The notes beneath the pieces were generated by a model. It ran no database searches and was not told the DNA's origin. It was given only the letters and a program-made list of their open reading frames with translations. Positions 34,442-43,528 of a stretch of 64,000 nt of DNA are shown in pieces. This stretch comes from Pseudoalteromonas sp. EB27 (GTDB taxonomy: Bacteria; Pseudomonadota; Gammaproteobacteria; Enterobacterales; Alteromonadaceae). Each line of letters starts with the position of its first letter. The first letter of the stretch is position 1. The DNA lies in assembly GCF_001974875.1 (NCBI RefSeq), contig NZ_MTQD01000019.1, forward strand, positions 1 through 64,000. The letters are read 5' to 3'. Both the position numbers and the translations under genes were made by a program.

Positions 34442-36067
34442 ATGAGAATGAAACAATTAACCCAAAATCTGCCTAAATGGCAAAAAAAGTCAGCACCACT
34501 ACTGGGTCTACTTATTATTTTTTCGACTTGGGGCAATAGCAACCAAGCGATTGCTGCAACCGTTGATGTAGCAATCCCACAAAGTAGCTTATTTGATGTA
34601 ATTAGCGCTCGCGCCAAAAAGTTAGCAAGCGAAGAATACGTGGCACCTAAAAACATTGAGCTTGAAGCACTTAACAATATTGATTATCAGGATTACCGTT
34701 CAATTCGATTTAAAAAAGACAAAGCAGTATGGAAAGATGAAGGCCTGTACGAGCTACAATTATTCCACCCTGGTTTTTTATATAAAACACCTGTGACAAT
34801 AAATACCGTTGATAGCGACTCTAAACGCAGTCGCTTACCCTTCAGTACCGACTTTTACCAATATGATGGCACAGCGGCACCACTACAAGAAGAAATAGCT
34901 AAAAGTGTTGCGGGTACTCAACTAGGCCATGCTGGGTTTCGCATACATTACCCATTGAATACTAACGAGTATAAAGATGAAGTAATGGTATTTCAGGGTG
35001 CATCGTATTTTAGAGTCGTTGGCCCTCAACAGGTTTATGGCTTATCAGCTAGAGGCCTTGCCATTGATACTGCAGAAAATTCGGGTGAAGAATTTCCAGT
35101 TTTTAAAGAATTCTGGTTAGTTAAACCAAAGGCCGACCAAACACAAATTACCATTTTTGCATTATTAGATAGCCCATCTATATCGGGTGCATACAAGTTC
35201 AGTGTTGACCCTACCACTAATATGCTAGTTGATGTTGATATGCAGATATTTGCGCGTAAAGATATTAAAAAACTGGGTGTAGCACCATTAACGAGTATGT
35301 TTTATCACGGCGAAAACAGCACCAAATTTTTTGATGACTACCGCCCTGAAGTTCATGACTCGGATGGTCTATTAACTCAATCTACTGATGACAAATGGGT
35401 ATGGCGCCCTCTTAACAATCCTTCGCAGTTAAGTGTTACTTCATTTTCGTACAATAACCCAAAAGGTTTTGGGTTAGCTCAACGCGATCGAAACTTTAAT
35501 AACTATTTAGACACAGAAGCACATTACCACAACCGCCCCAGCCTATGGATCGAACCACAAGGTGAATGGGGAAATGGTCGTGTAGAACTTGTAGAAATAC
35601 CTACTGATACTGAAACTAACGACAATATCGTGAGTTACTGGGTACCAGAAAAGCCAATGAAAGCCGGAGATTCATTAAAGCTGAGCTACAAAATGACGAC
35701 CTTTAATGCAGCTTTAACTCAGCACGAAAAAGCGCGAGTATTACGTACAAGGATTGGTAGCGCCGCTTTACCTGGTGAAGACAACCCACCACCAAAAAGT
35801 CATCGCCAATTTACTGTTGATTTTACTGGGTCGGAAATAAATCAACTTTCAGAACAATTAAAATTAGATGCCGACATTCAACTTACAACAGGCGAAGTAA
35901 CCGACATAAATATCCAAAAACTGCCTGATTCACGAGGATGGCGTGTAGCTTTCAAAATTGCACCACAGGACGATCAACCCGTTGATATGCGTTTATCGTT
36001 AAAACTACGAGACAAAGAAATTAGCGAGGTATGGAGCTATGTTTGGTACCCAAATGACATCAAGTAA
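34442..36067 (+). CDS. opgG: Osmoregulated periplasmic glucan biosynthesis protein G
   Basis: Periplasmic enzyme that processes the linear beta-1,2-glucan backbone made by OpgH. The N-terminus has a signal peptide (hydrophobic SAPLLGLLIIFSTW, cleavage near AIAA at about 40). The mature protein matches MdoG over its length (FHPGFLYKTPVTIN, GHAGFRIHYPLN, RDRNFNNYLDTEAHYHNRPS and a C-terminal Ig-like domain). 541 residues. Shine-Dalgarno AAAGGA directly precedes the ATG. First gene of opgGH. Confidence 0.94.
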   Translation: MRMKQLTQNLPKWQKKSAPLLGLLIIFSTWGNSNQAIAATVDVAIPQSSLFDVISARAKKLASEEYVAPKNIELEALNNIDYQDYRSIRFKKDKAVWKDEGLYELQLFHPGFLYKTPVTINTVDSDSKRSRLPFSTDFYQYDGTAAPLQEEIAKSVAGTQLGHAGFRIHYPLNTNEYKDEVMVFQGASYFRVVGPQQVYGLSARGLAIDTAENSGEEFPVFKEFWLVKPKADQTQITIFALLDSPSISGAYKFSVDPTTNMLVDVDMQIFARKDIKKLGVAPLTSMFYHGENSTKFFDDYRPEVHDSDGLLTQSTDDKWVWRPLNNPSQLSVTSFSYNNPKGFGLAQRDRNFNNYLDTEAHYHNRPSLWIEPQGEWGNGRVELVEIPTDTETNDNIVSYWVPEKPMKAGDSLKLSYKMTTFNAALTQHEKARVLRTRIGSAALPGEDNPPPKSHRQFTVDFTGSEINQLSEQLKLDADIQLTTGEVTDINIQKLPDSRGWRVAFKIAPQDDQPVDMRLSLKLRDKEISEVWSYVWYPNDIK

Positions 36068-36086
36068 TAAAGGGAAGGGCACTCCT

Positions 36087-38000
36087 ATGCCATTCAAAAC
36101 ACTAAGAGTATGGCTATTTGCTATTGCGGCACTTGGCACATCTGGCTACGGCATATCTATTATGTTTGAGATTTTAAGCTCAAACGGTATGACATTACTT
36201 GAATACGCTCTTTTAGTATTATTCTCAATCACTTTTGCCTGGATTGTAACGGCCTTTTGTAGTGGAACAATTGGCTTTGTATTACAGCTATTACGAATTG
36301 ATCCACTTACATTGAAACGTATTAAACCAATTGAGTTTGACGAGGAGGCAATTAACGCCCAAAAAACCGCCGTTGTAATGCCTATTTATAACGAAGATAC
36401 CCACCGTGTTATCGCGGGTTTTGAAGTCAGCCTGCAATCGTTAAAAGAAACAGGTCAACTTGCAAACTTTGATTTTTACTTATTAAGCGACACCCAAGAC
36501 CCACAAATAGCTAAAAATGAGCTAAGTGCGTGGCATGCATTGTGTGAGCGTTTAGGTGATACGGCAAAGCACGTATTCTATCGCCGTCGCGAAGATAACA
36601 AACATCGTAAAGTAGGTAACCTAACCGACTTTTGTGAGCGCTGGGGCAGCCAGTACGACCATATGATTGTGCTTGATGCAGATAGCGTAATGACCGGAAA
36701 ATGTATGTTAGAGCTTACTACAAGTATGCTCAACAACCCACAAGCAGGTCTGATCCAAACTATTCCGATCCCTGTTCGTCAAGATACCTTTTTTGGCCGT
36801 TTTTTACAGTTTGCGTCAGTACTTTATAGCCCAATGCTCGCGACTGGCTCAGCTTTTTGGCAAACTGATAAAGCAAACTATTGGGGTCATAATGCAATCA
36901 TTAGAGTTGAGGCATTTATAACGTGCTGTGGTTTGCCAACACTAAAAGGTAATGCACCTTTTGGCGGCGAAATTTTAAGTCATGACTTTGTAGAAGCTTC
37001 ACTACTTCATAGTGCTGGTTGGGATGTATTGTTGCTATCAGATATTGAAGGTAGCTATGAAGAAGTACCAAGTAACATTCTAGACTACGCTGTACGCGAT
37101 AGACGTTGGGTGCAAGGTAATATTCAGCACTTAGGTTTACTATCGTCATCCAAATTAAAATTAATGAGTAAGTTGCATTTTCTACTCGGTGCCACAGCCT
37201 ATATTTCATCGCTAATTTGGCTCTCAATGTTGGCGCTAAGTACTATTGATGCAGTAACTCGCGCATTAAATAGTGATGTGTACTTTAACCGTGTTTACCA
37301 ATTATTCCCCACATGGCAAATAGCTAAAACCGATCTTATTGATTCACTCTTGTATCTAACTATTATTATTTTATTAATGCCTAAATTAATGGGCATAATA
37401 GTAACCCTAATACATAGAAACAAACGCTTTGGTGGTTCAATTAAGCTAATACTAGGTTCAATCATCGAAACTGTATTTGCTATTATTGTTGCCCCATTAA
37501 TGATGGTATTTCATGCTTACTTTGTACTTTGTGTGTTTTTAGGCAAAAAAGTGAAGTGGGATGCACAACCTCGTGAAGGTCGCATGGTCCCTTGGAAGGA
37601 AGCGTTTGGTTATACGTTATTCTCAACTATTGTGGCTATTACATGGGGTAGTACAGCTTATTACTTCACACCAGTGTTCTTTTGGTGGTTATCGCCTATA
37701 TTATTAGGCTTAGTGTTAGGCGCTCCAATTATCCGTTATACCAGTAGCATTAAGCTCGGTGTACAGCTTAGAAAGTTAGGTATATTTATTTGCCCTAGCG
37801 AAGTTGATAACGATTCAACGCTAGAAGCGCTTAAAACGCACCTAAAAGAAATTTCGATACCTGAGGAAGGTGCTTATCCACAAACTATACCGACACTACC
37901 ACAAGAGCAATTGGTAACAATGCCTATCCAGTCCTTTAAAAAGCCAAGCAGGCTAAAGATGAAAGCGCTAAAAGCTAAGGCTATAAAAAAGTTTAATTAG
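36087..38000 (+). CDS. opgH: Glucan biosynthesis glucosyltransferase H
   Basis: Inner-membrane UDP-glucose-dependent transferase that polymerises osmoregulated periplasmic glucans. GT2-type catalytic domain: VVMPIYNEDTHRV, LDADSVMTG (DxD), the HDFVEASLL acid and the RDRRWVQGN Q/RxxRW motif, flanked by at least six membrane helices. The ATG at 36087 has a strong AAGGGAAGGG upstream and lies after the opgG stop; the frame is open back to 36039, which would overlap opgG by 28 nt. At about 637 residues it is roughly 200 shorter than E. coli OpgH, lacking most of that protein's long N-terminal cytoplasmic extension. Confidence 0.9.
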   Translation: MPFKTLRVWLFAIAALGTSGYGISIMFEILSSNGMTLLEYALLVLFSITFAWIVTAFCSGTIGFVLQLLRIDPLTLKRIKPIEFDEEAINAQKTAVVMPIYNEDTHRVIAGFEVSLQSLKETGQLANFDFYLLSDTQDPQIAKNELSAWHALCERLGDTAKHVFYRRREDNKHRKVGNLTDFCERWGSQYDHMIVLDADSVMTGKCMLELTTSMLNNPQAGLIQTIPIPVRQDTFFGRFLQFASVLYSPMLATGSAFWQTDKANYWGHNAIIRVEAFITCCGLPTLKGNAPFGGEILSHDFVEASLLHSAGWDVLLLSDIEGSYEEVPSNILDYAVRDRRWVQGNIQHLGLLSSSKLKLMSKLHFLLGATAYISSLIWLSMLALSTIDAVTRALNSDVYFNRVYQLFPTWQIAKTDLIDSLLYLTIIILLMPKLMGIIVTLIHRNKRFGGSIKLILGSIIETVFAIIVAPLMMVFHAYFVLCVFLGKKVKWDAQPREGRMVPWKEAFGYTLFSTIVAITWGSTAYYFTPVFFWWLSPILLGLVLGAPIIRYTSSIKLGVQLRKLGIFICPSEVDNDSTLEALKTHLKEISIPEEGAYPQTIPTLPQEQLVTMPIQSFKKPSRLKMKALKAKAIKKFN

Positions 38001-38022
38001 CGCGTTATAAAATACAAAAACT

Positions 38023-38050
38023 AAAAAGGAGCGATTAACCGCTCCTTTTT
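38023..38050. terminator. Bidirectional terminator after opgH
   Basis: Stem AAAAAGGAGCG (38023-38033) / CGCTCCTTTTT (38040-38050), loop ATTAAC; sits between convergent opgH and the small membrane protein gene. Confidence 0.92.
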
Positions 38051-38067
38051 GCTATCTTAATTAAAAA

Positions 38068-38499
38068 TCAAGCGTTGCATTTATCGCTAATATTTTCCAC
38101 TTTGTCAGCTAACTTATTACAGTACATTTCAGAAATAGCTGACTGCGCTTCATCATCAAGTTGCCAGTTATAGAAATGGAAATTTTTGCCATTATCTAGC
38201 TTCACCTTAAAAATGGTGAAAAGAAAAAACGAACTAAATGATACGCAACTAATTTCCTCACTATTGATATAGCGCTCTGTGCACAAACGTGTATAACAAA
38301 TACCTGCTTTATAACAATGTAAAAAACGAAGATGAAGAATATTAAAAGCAATGATAATTAGTAGAGCTGGCATTACAGTGAGAAAAACAATCTTTAGGTT
38401 CACAGTAAACATAATATGAATTAAAAATATTATGCTGAATGCTAAAATACATTTTGTGAATTGTAGCCACCAGTTTGGTGCTAATTTAATAGATTTCAT
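38068..38499 (-). CDS. Small membrane protein of unknown function
   Basis: Not recognised. 143 residues with two hydrophobic segments (about 14-33 and 34-55) followed by an ~85-residue soluble part (CYTRLCTERYINSEEISCVSFS... then FHFYNWQLDDEAQSAISEMY) that could be a PH-like beta fold as in YcxB/DUF-type membrane proteins. Six cysteines. Proper ATG, convergent with opgH; codon use looks like the neighbours. Could be an accessory gene; no function inferred. Confidence 0.6.
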   Translation of the reverse strand: MKSIKLAPNWWLQFTKCILAFSIIFLIHIMFTVNLKIVFLTVMPALLIIIAFNILHLRFLHCYKAGICYTRLCTERYINSEEISCVSFSSFFLFTIFKVKLDNGKNFHFYNWQLDDEAQSAISEMYCNKLADKVENISDKCNA

Positions 38500-38820
38500 G
38501 ATCGTTACGTCTTATATAGAATTAATATGTAAACGTCTCTGCTGCGGAGACTTCCCTATCTGACTTTAGAGCTCTAGTCTGAAAGTGCTGGTATTCTACA
38601 TTACGCACATAGAAGCATCAACAGAAGTTCTTAAAATTCAGTAGGTTACATAGAATTTACAATTAACTCCTTACAAACCAACTGATTAAGTAAATGAAGT
38701 AAATGAAGTAAATAAAATGCTCTCTAATACCTTTTTACTAACTGATAATATAGGACTACTTAATAATAAAATGTAGCTATAAACAACTACAAAAAAAACT
38801 AAATTATAGGCAATAAAAAA
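38500..38820. other. Intergenic region with short tandem repeat
   Basis: About 320 bp without a gene between the small membrane protein and the EF-G terminator. It contains a hairpin GTCTC/GAGAC (38535-38551) and three tandem 9-mers AGTAAATGA (38689-38715, last copy AGTAAATAA). Nothing else seen. Confidence 0.5.
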
Positions 38821-38846
38821 CCCGCAACATGTGCGGGTTTTTTTTA
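38818..38846 (-). terminator. Terminator of the stand-alone EF-G gene
   Basis: Stem CCCGCA (38821-38826) / TGCGGG (38832-38837) flanked by A- and T-tracts; on the minus strand it directly follows the fusA stop codon. Confidence 0.92.
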
Positions 38847-38863
38847 AAGAGTTAAAGAGCTAA

Positions 38864-40948
38864 TTATTTAGCAGCTTTTTTCTCTTTTTCTGCAGCGATT
38901 ACTGTATCAGCAACGTTTTGCGGACATGCAGCGTAGTGTGAGAACTCCATAGAGAACTGACCACGACCTGATGTCATTGTACGTAGTGTACCGATGTAAC
39001 CGAACATTTCTGATAACGGTACGTCAGCTTTAATACGGCTGCCTGTTAAACCAGCTTCTTGGTCTTTCATCATACCACGACGACGGTTAAGGTCACCGAT
39101 TACGTCACCAACGTGATCTTCTGGAGTGAACACGTCAACATTCATGATTGGCTCAAGAAGTTGTGCGCCTGCTTTAGGGATCGATTGACGGAAAGCGCCT
39201 TTAGCAGCGATTTCGAACGCGATTGCAGATGAATCCACGGCATGGAAACCACCGTCGAAAAGTTCAATTTCAACGTCAAGTACAGGGAAGCCAGCTAGAA
39301 CACCAGTACCCATCATTGACTTGAAGCCTTTCTCAACTGCAGGCCAGAATTCTTTAGGTACGTTACCACCAACAACAGATGATTTAAACGTAAAGCCTGA
39401 AGCAACTTCGCCTGGCTTGATACGGTAATCAATTTTACCGAACTGACCAGAACCACCAGATTGTTTCTTATGCGTGTAGCTATCTTCAATTTCTTTAGTG
39501 ATAGTTTCACGGTAAGCAACTTGTGGTTGACCAACAATAAGGTCTACGCCATAAGTACGCTTAAGAATATCTACTTTGATATCTAAGTGAAGCTCACCCA
39601 TACCTTTAAGGATAGTCTCGCCTGAATCTTCATCAGTCTCAACTTGGAAAGATGGATCTTCTGCAACCATTTTACCGATAGCAACACCCATTTTCTCATT
39701 ACCGCCTTTATCTTTAGGCTGTACAGCAATCGAGATTACTGGAGTTGGGAATACCATTGGCTCAAGTGTTACTGGGTGCTTAGGATCACATAATGTGTGA
39801 CCAGTTTGCACGTTTTTCATGCCTACGATAGCAATGATGTCACCAGCTTGTGCGCTAGTTAATTCGTTACGGTCATCTGCTTGCATCTCAACCATACGGC
39901 CAACACGCTCAGTTTTACCAGTAAACGAGTTAAGGATAGTATCACCCTTGTTTAGTTTACCTGAGTAAATACGTACGAATGTTAATGCACCAAAACGGTC
40001 ATCCATTATCTTGAATGCTAATGCTTTGAAAGGTTCATCTGCAGATACGATTGCAAATTCACCATTTTCGTTACCTTCTTCATCCATAAGAGGTTGAGGG
40101 TCAACTTCTGTAGGAGCTGGTAAGTAATCAACAACAGCGTCAAGAATAAGCTGCATACCTTTGTTCTTAAACGCAGAACCACAGTATGTAGGGAAGAAAG
40201 CAAGGTCACGAGTACCTTTACGGATACAACGTTTGATGTCTTCTACAGAAGGTGCTTCACCTTCCATGTAAGCTTCAAGTAGTTCATCGTCTTGCTCAAG
40301 GGCAGTTTCAACAAGCATTTCATAATACTCGTCAGTTTTTTCTACCATGTCTGCAGGAACATCTGTGATTTCGTAGTTTTCAGGAAGACCAGTGTCATCC
40401 CAAACGTATGCTTTTTTAGTTAAAACATCAACAACACCAACAAACTCATCTTCAATACCAATTGGTAAAGTCATGATTAGTGGTACAGCACCAAGTACTT
40501 TACGTACTTGCTCAGTTACACGGTAAAAATCAGCACCCATACGGTCTAATTTGTTTACGAAGATAATACGTGCAACTTCTGAGTCATTAGCATAACGCCA
40601 GTTAGTTTCTGATTGTGGTTCAACACCACCAGAACCACAGAACACACCAACACCGCCATCTAATACTTTAAGTGAACGGTAAACTTCAACTGTGAAGTCA
40701 ACGTGTCCAGGAGTATCGATAACGTTAAAACGGTGATCTTTCCAGAAACAGCTTACAGCCGCAGACTGAATAGTAATACCGCGCTCAGCTTCTTGTTCCA
40801 TGAAGTCAGTAGTAGATTCACCATCATGAACCTCACCTGTTTTATGGATTTGACCAGTAAGCTTTAGGATACGCTCAGTAGTCGTGGTTTTACCCGCATC
40901 AACGTGCGCGAAAATACCAATGTTTCTGTACTTCGATAAATCTGCCAT
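38864..40948 (-). CDS. fusA2: Elongation factor G, stand-alone second copy
   Basis: Translational GTPase of 694 residues with all five EF-G domains. The G domain has AHVDAGKTTTTERIL, RGITIQSAAV, DTPGHVDFTVEV and NKLDRMGADF; domain IV/V segments such as YRETITKEIEDSYTHKKQSG and SRIKADVPLSEMFGYIGTLR are intact. The ATG at 40946-40948 starts MADLSKYRNIGIF; an upstream extension to 41020 is rejected. It is far from tuf and rps genes and ends in its own terminator, so it is probably not the str-operon fusA but the second EF-G known in Vibrio, Shewanella and relatives. The gene name is therefore tentative; EF-G identity is not. Confidence 0.92.
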   Translation of the reverse strand: MADLSKYRNIGIFAHVDAGKTTTTERILKLTGQIHKTGEVHDGESTTDFMEQEAERGITIQSAAVSCFWKDHRFNVIDTPGHVDFTVEVYRSLKVLDGGVGVFCGSGGVEPQSETNWRYANDSEVARIIFVNKLDRMGADFYRVTEQVRKVLGAVPLIMTLPIGIEDEFVGVVDVLTKKAYVWDDTGLPENYEITDVPADMVEKTDEYYEMLVETALEQDDELLEAYMEGEAPSVEDIKRCIRKGTRDLAFFPTYCGSAFKNKGMQLILDAVVDYLPAPTEVDPQPLMDEEGNENGEFAIVSADEPFKALAFKIMDDRFGALTFVRIYSGKLNKGDTILNSFTGKTERVGRMVEMQADDRNELTSAQAGDIIAIVGMKNVQTGHTLCDPKHPVTLEPMVFPTPVISIAVQPKDKGGNEKMGVAIGKMVAEDPSFQVETDEDSGETILKGMGELHLDIKVDILKRTYGVDLIVGQPQVAYRETITKEIEDSYTHKKQSGGSGQFGKIDYRIKPGEVASGFTFKSSVVGGNVPKEFWPAVEKGFKSMMGTGVLAGFPVLDVEIELFDGGFHAVDSSAIAFEIAAKGAFRQSIPKAGAQLLEPIMNVDVFTPEDHVGDVIGDLNRRRGMMKDQEAGLTGSRIKADVPLSEMFGYIGTLRTMTSGRGQFSMEFSHYAACPQNVADTVIAAEKEKKAAK

Positions 40949-41154
40949 TAATTTTACTCTTAATAAAGTCGATAAATTATTCGGCAGGAGTATAACATCA
41001 CTTAAAGCGAACATCACCATACAAGCCGCTTAAAATGCAATCAATTCAACATATTTTTTTATATGCCAGAATCTATTAAATATCAAACATAACAAAAAAC
41101 ATGCAAGGCCTTGAAATAAATGGAATTTAATGCATTTACTTCAAATGCACGAAG

Positions 41155-41880
41155 TTACTTCGTTATTTTATAGCAGCGTTCAGGGCGGCCAATACTACCG
41201 TAGCTTTGATCCGCAGTTAACTTGCCTGACTCCAGTAAATACTCCAAGTAACGGCGCGCTGTAGAGCGGCTTACGCCAACTAAATCGCCCACTTGTTGAG
41301 CGGTAAATGCAGTGGTTCCGTGCTCTACAAAAGCATTATGTATTTTTTGTAGGGTAAGTTGATCGACCCCTTTTGGTAAACGAATAAACGTGTTGGTTTG
41401 TTGCTTTGAGCCAAATAATGTATCAACCATCGACTGTGTTACTTCACTCGCATCAGAAAAACATTGCTGACGTGATTCAAAACGTGCAAGAGCTTGATCA
41501 AGACGGCTTAGCATTAACGGCTTTACTAAAAAGTCGCACGCGCCTAACTGCATTGCTTTTTCAAGGGTTTCGACCTCTTTAGCTGCTGTTAACAACATAA
41601 CTTCACTTTTAATCGCCCGTCGTCGTAAATCGCTTAACAAATCTAAGCCATTGCCATCTGGCAAATGTATATCGAGTAGAATTAAATCGGGTTCAATAGC
41701 ATGCAACAAAGCTGTTGCCGTACTTAAATTACCGGCAATGCCTACTACCTGATACTGAGCTTGTCTTAAGCTCTGCTTTGGCGTTTGGCTACCGGCCACA
41801 CCATTTGGTAATAACAAGTACTGCGCTAATAGCTGTGCTACCTCTACTTCGTCTTCAATTATTACTACTGAATACGTCAT
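41155..41880 (-). CDS. CitB/DcuR-type response regulator
   Basis: Receiver (about 1-130) with phospho-acceptor Asp70 in LILLDIHLPDGNGLDLL and switch segment VMLLTAAKE, then a C-terminal winged HTH (about 170-225, FTAQQVGDLVGVSRSTARRY) as in CitB, DcuR and MalR. There is an unusual ~15-residue insertion (PNGVAGSQTPKQSLR) between the first helix and second strand of the receiver. Lies 14 nt downstream of its kinase and last in the porin-tctCBA-kinase-regulator run. Probably activates the transporter genes in response to a carboxylate. Confidence 0.9.
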   Translation of the reverse strand: MTYSVVIIEDEVEVAQLLAQYLLLPNGVAGSQTPKQSLRQAQYQVVGIAGNLSTATALLHAIEPDLILLDIHLPDGNGLDLLSDLRRRAIKSEVMLLTAAKEVETLEKAMQLGACDFLVKPLMLSRLDQALARFESRQQCFSDASEVTQSMVDTLFGSKQQTNTFIRLPKGVDQLTLQKIHNAFVEHGTTAFTAQQVGDLVGVSRSTARRYLEYLLESGKLTADQSYGSIGRPERCYKITK

Positions 41881-41894
41881 ATTTAATGCTCTTA

Positions 41895-43517
41895 TTATTT
41901 TGGAATATAAATACTTAGCCTTGCACCAAGCAAGTCTGACTCACCAATTTCTAACGTGCCACCACATGAGTCCAAATTTGTTTTTACTAAATATAACCCA
42001 ATACCATGCCCCGCTCCCGATTTAGAGCTGTATTGAGGAGTAAAAATAACATCATGGTCAGAGCCTAACCCAAAGCCAGTATCTTCTACATCAAATAAAA
42101 GTGTTTGACTGGTTTCATCAACGGTTACACGTACTTTTGCAGAGCGAGAATCTGATGCTCTAATTGCAGCTTCAATGGCATTGTCTATTAAGTTTCCTAA
42201 AATAGACACTACTCGCTCTAGCATATCTTTGCGTGCAATAACGCCAAGTAGACTGTCAGGATTAAGCTCAAGCACAACATTTAATTCTCGCGCTTTATGA
42301 TATTTACCCACTAACAAACCAGCAAGCACTGGGTCTTGTATGCACTCTAACAAGTTATGAATTTGTGCTTGGGAGCCTTGGCTTTCTTGCCCTATAATTT
42401 CTATAGCTTGCTCATTTTTCCCCATTTGCACTAACGCGCCAATTAAGTTGAGCTTATTGGAGTAGTCATGAGTTTGTACCCTTAAAAGCTCTGCAAAAGC
42501 CTGAACTTTAGTAAGTTGCTGGCTTAAATATTCAAGTTCATCAGAGGGGCGCATACTTAGTAAAATACCATCTGCCTGCCCTTGCACCTGTAAAGAAAAC
42601 CTCGATAAAATGAGTCGTTTATCGGCGGCAAACAATTCAAAACCCACTATTTTACGCCGCTGATTTCGTAATAGAAACTCTGCGTGCTCTGGCAGTAAAT
42701 CGTTTAAGCTGAGGTTCTGATTAATAATTGAAGTTGGTTTATCTAATATTTCGCAGGCGCGTTGGTTGAGTTTTCGTACTTTTCCGTCCGGGTCGAGTGC
42801 AATAATACCGCTGCGTACCGTATTTAAAATTGCATCTTGCTCTGAAAACAAACGTGCAATTTCATCTGGCTGCAGGCCAAAAATAGCATTTCTGACACGC
42901 TGTCCAATATAAATAGCCGCCAGTATACTTAAACCTACAAGTATTAAGCCCCATATTAAAATTTCACTACTGCGAGAGAGAATAAGCGGATCGATTGATT
43001 GTACTAAAAAACCAACCGACACAACGCCTACTATTTCATTATTACCTGCGTACACCGGCACTTTGCCACGAATTGATTCACCTAAACTACCATGAGCTAC
43101 CGAAATATAGCGTTTACCTTTTAGCGCAGCTTGGCTATCGCCACCAACCATTTTCTTGCCAATTTTATCTTCATCTGGATGCACAATACGAAATGCATTC
43201 TCATCGCCAATAACAATAAAGTCAGCACCTACAAGTTGTCGTAAATCTTCAATTTGCATGTTAATAGCGTTTAAGTCACTAGGGGTTTGCAATGCATTAA
43301 TTACATCAGCACGTGTAGCTACACTACTAGCCACAGCTAATGCCTTATCGCCAATATGGCTATGTAAACTTTGCGCTGTAAGTTGATACACCAACGCGCC
43401 AAATAATAAAGCCTGCAATACACATAATCCTGTTACCCAAATAATTAATCGTGTTTCTAAACGTTTAGGTTTTGTGACCATGTTTTGCAATGGATTTAGC
43501 TTGTTGGTGTTTTTCAT
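41895..43517 (-). CDS. CitA/DcuS-type sensor histidine kinase
   Basis: Membrane kinase of 540 residues. Two transmembrane helices (about 24-46 and 185-205) flank a periplasmic Cache/PAS domain (about 50-180) of the citrate/C4-dicarboxylate-sensing kind; a cytoplasmic PAS (about 222-330) follows. The H-box is of the HPK5 type, RVQTHDYSNKLNLIGALVQM, with the N-box DNAIEAAI and GxG GHGIGLYLV. Encoded just upstream of the regulator and next to tctA, so the likely signal is the tricarboxylate or related acid carried by the Tct system. Confidence 0.9.
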   Translation of the reverse strand: MKNTNKLNPLQNMVTKPKRLETRLIIWVTGLCVLQALLFGALVYQLTAQSLHSHIGDKALAVASSVATRADVINALQTPSDLNAINMQIEDLRQLVGADFIVIGDENAFRIVHPDEDKIGKKMVGGDSQAALKGKRYISVAHGSLGESIRGKVPVYAGNNEIVGVVSVGFLVQSIDPLILSRSSEILIWGLILVGLSILAAIYIGQRVRNAIFGLQPDEIARLFSEQDAILNTVRSGIIALDPDGKVRKLNQRACEILDKPTSIINQNLSLNDLLPEHAEFLLRNQRRKIVGFELFAADKRLILSRFSLQVQGQADGILLSMRPSDELEYLSQQLTKVQAFAELLRVQTHDYSNKLNLIGALVQMGKNEQAIEIIGQESQGSQAQIHNLLECIQDPVLAGLLVGKYHKARELNVVLELNPDSLLGVIARKDMLERVVSILGNLIDNAIEAAIRASDSRSAKVRVTVDETSQTLLFDVEDTGFGLGSDHDVIFTPQYSSKSGAGHGIGLYLVKTNLDSCGGTLEIGESDLLGARLSIYIPK

Positions 43518-43528
43518 TTCATTCTCAA

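Noticed and set aside
38689..38715. Three tandem 9-mers as a CRISPR or iteron array
   Set aside because: Units are adjacent without spacers and only three copies; no cas or rep genes nearby.
39313..40209. Minus-strand frames in other registers within the EF-G gene
   Set aside because: Leu/Lys-rich frameshifted readings of EF-G codons, typical shadows.
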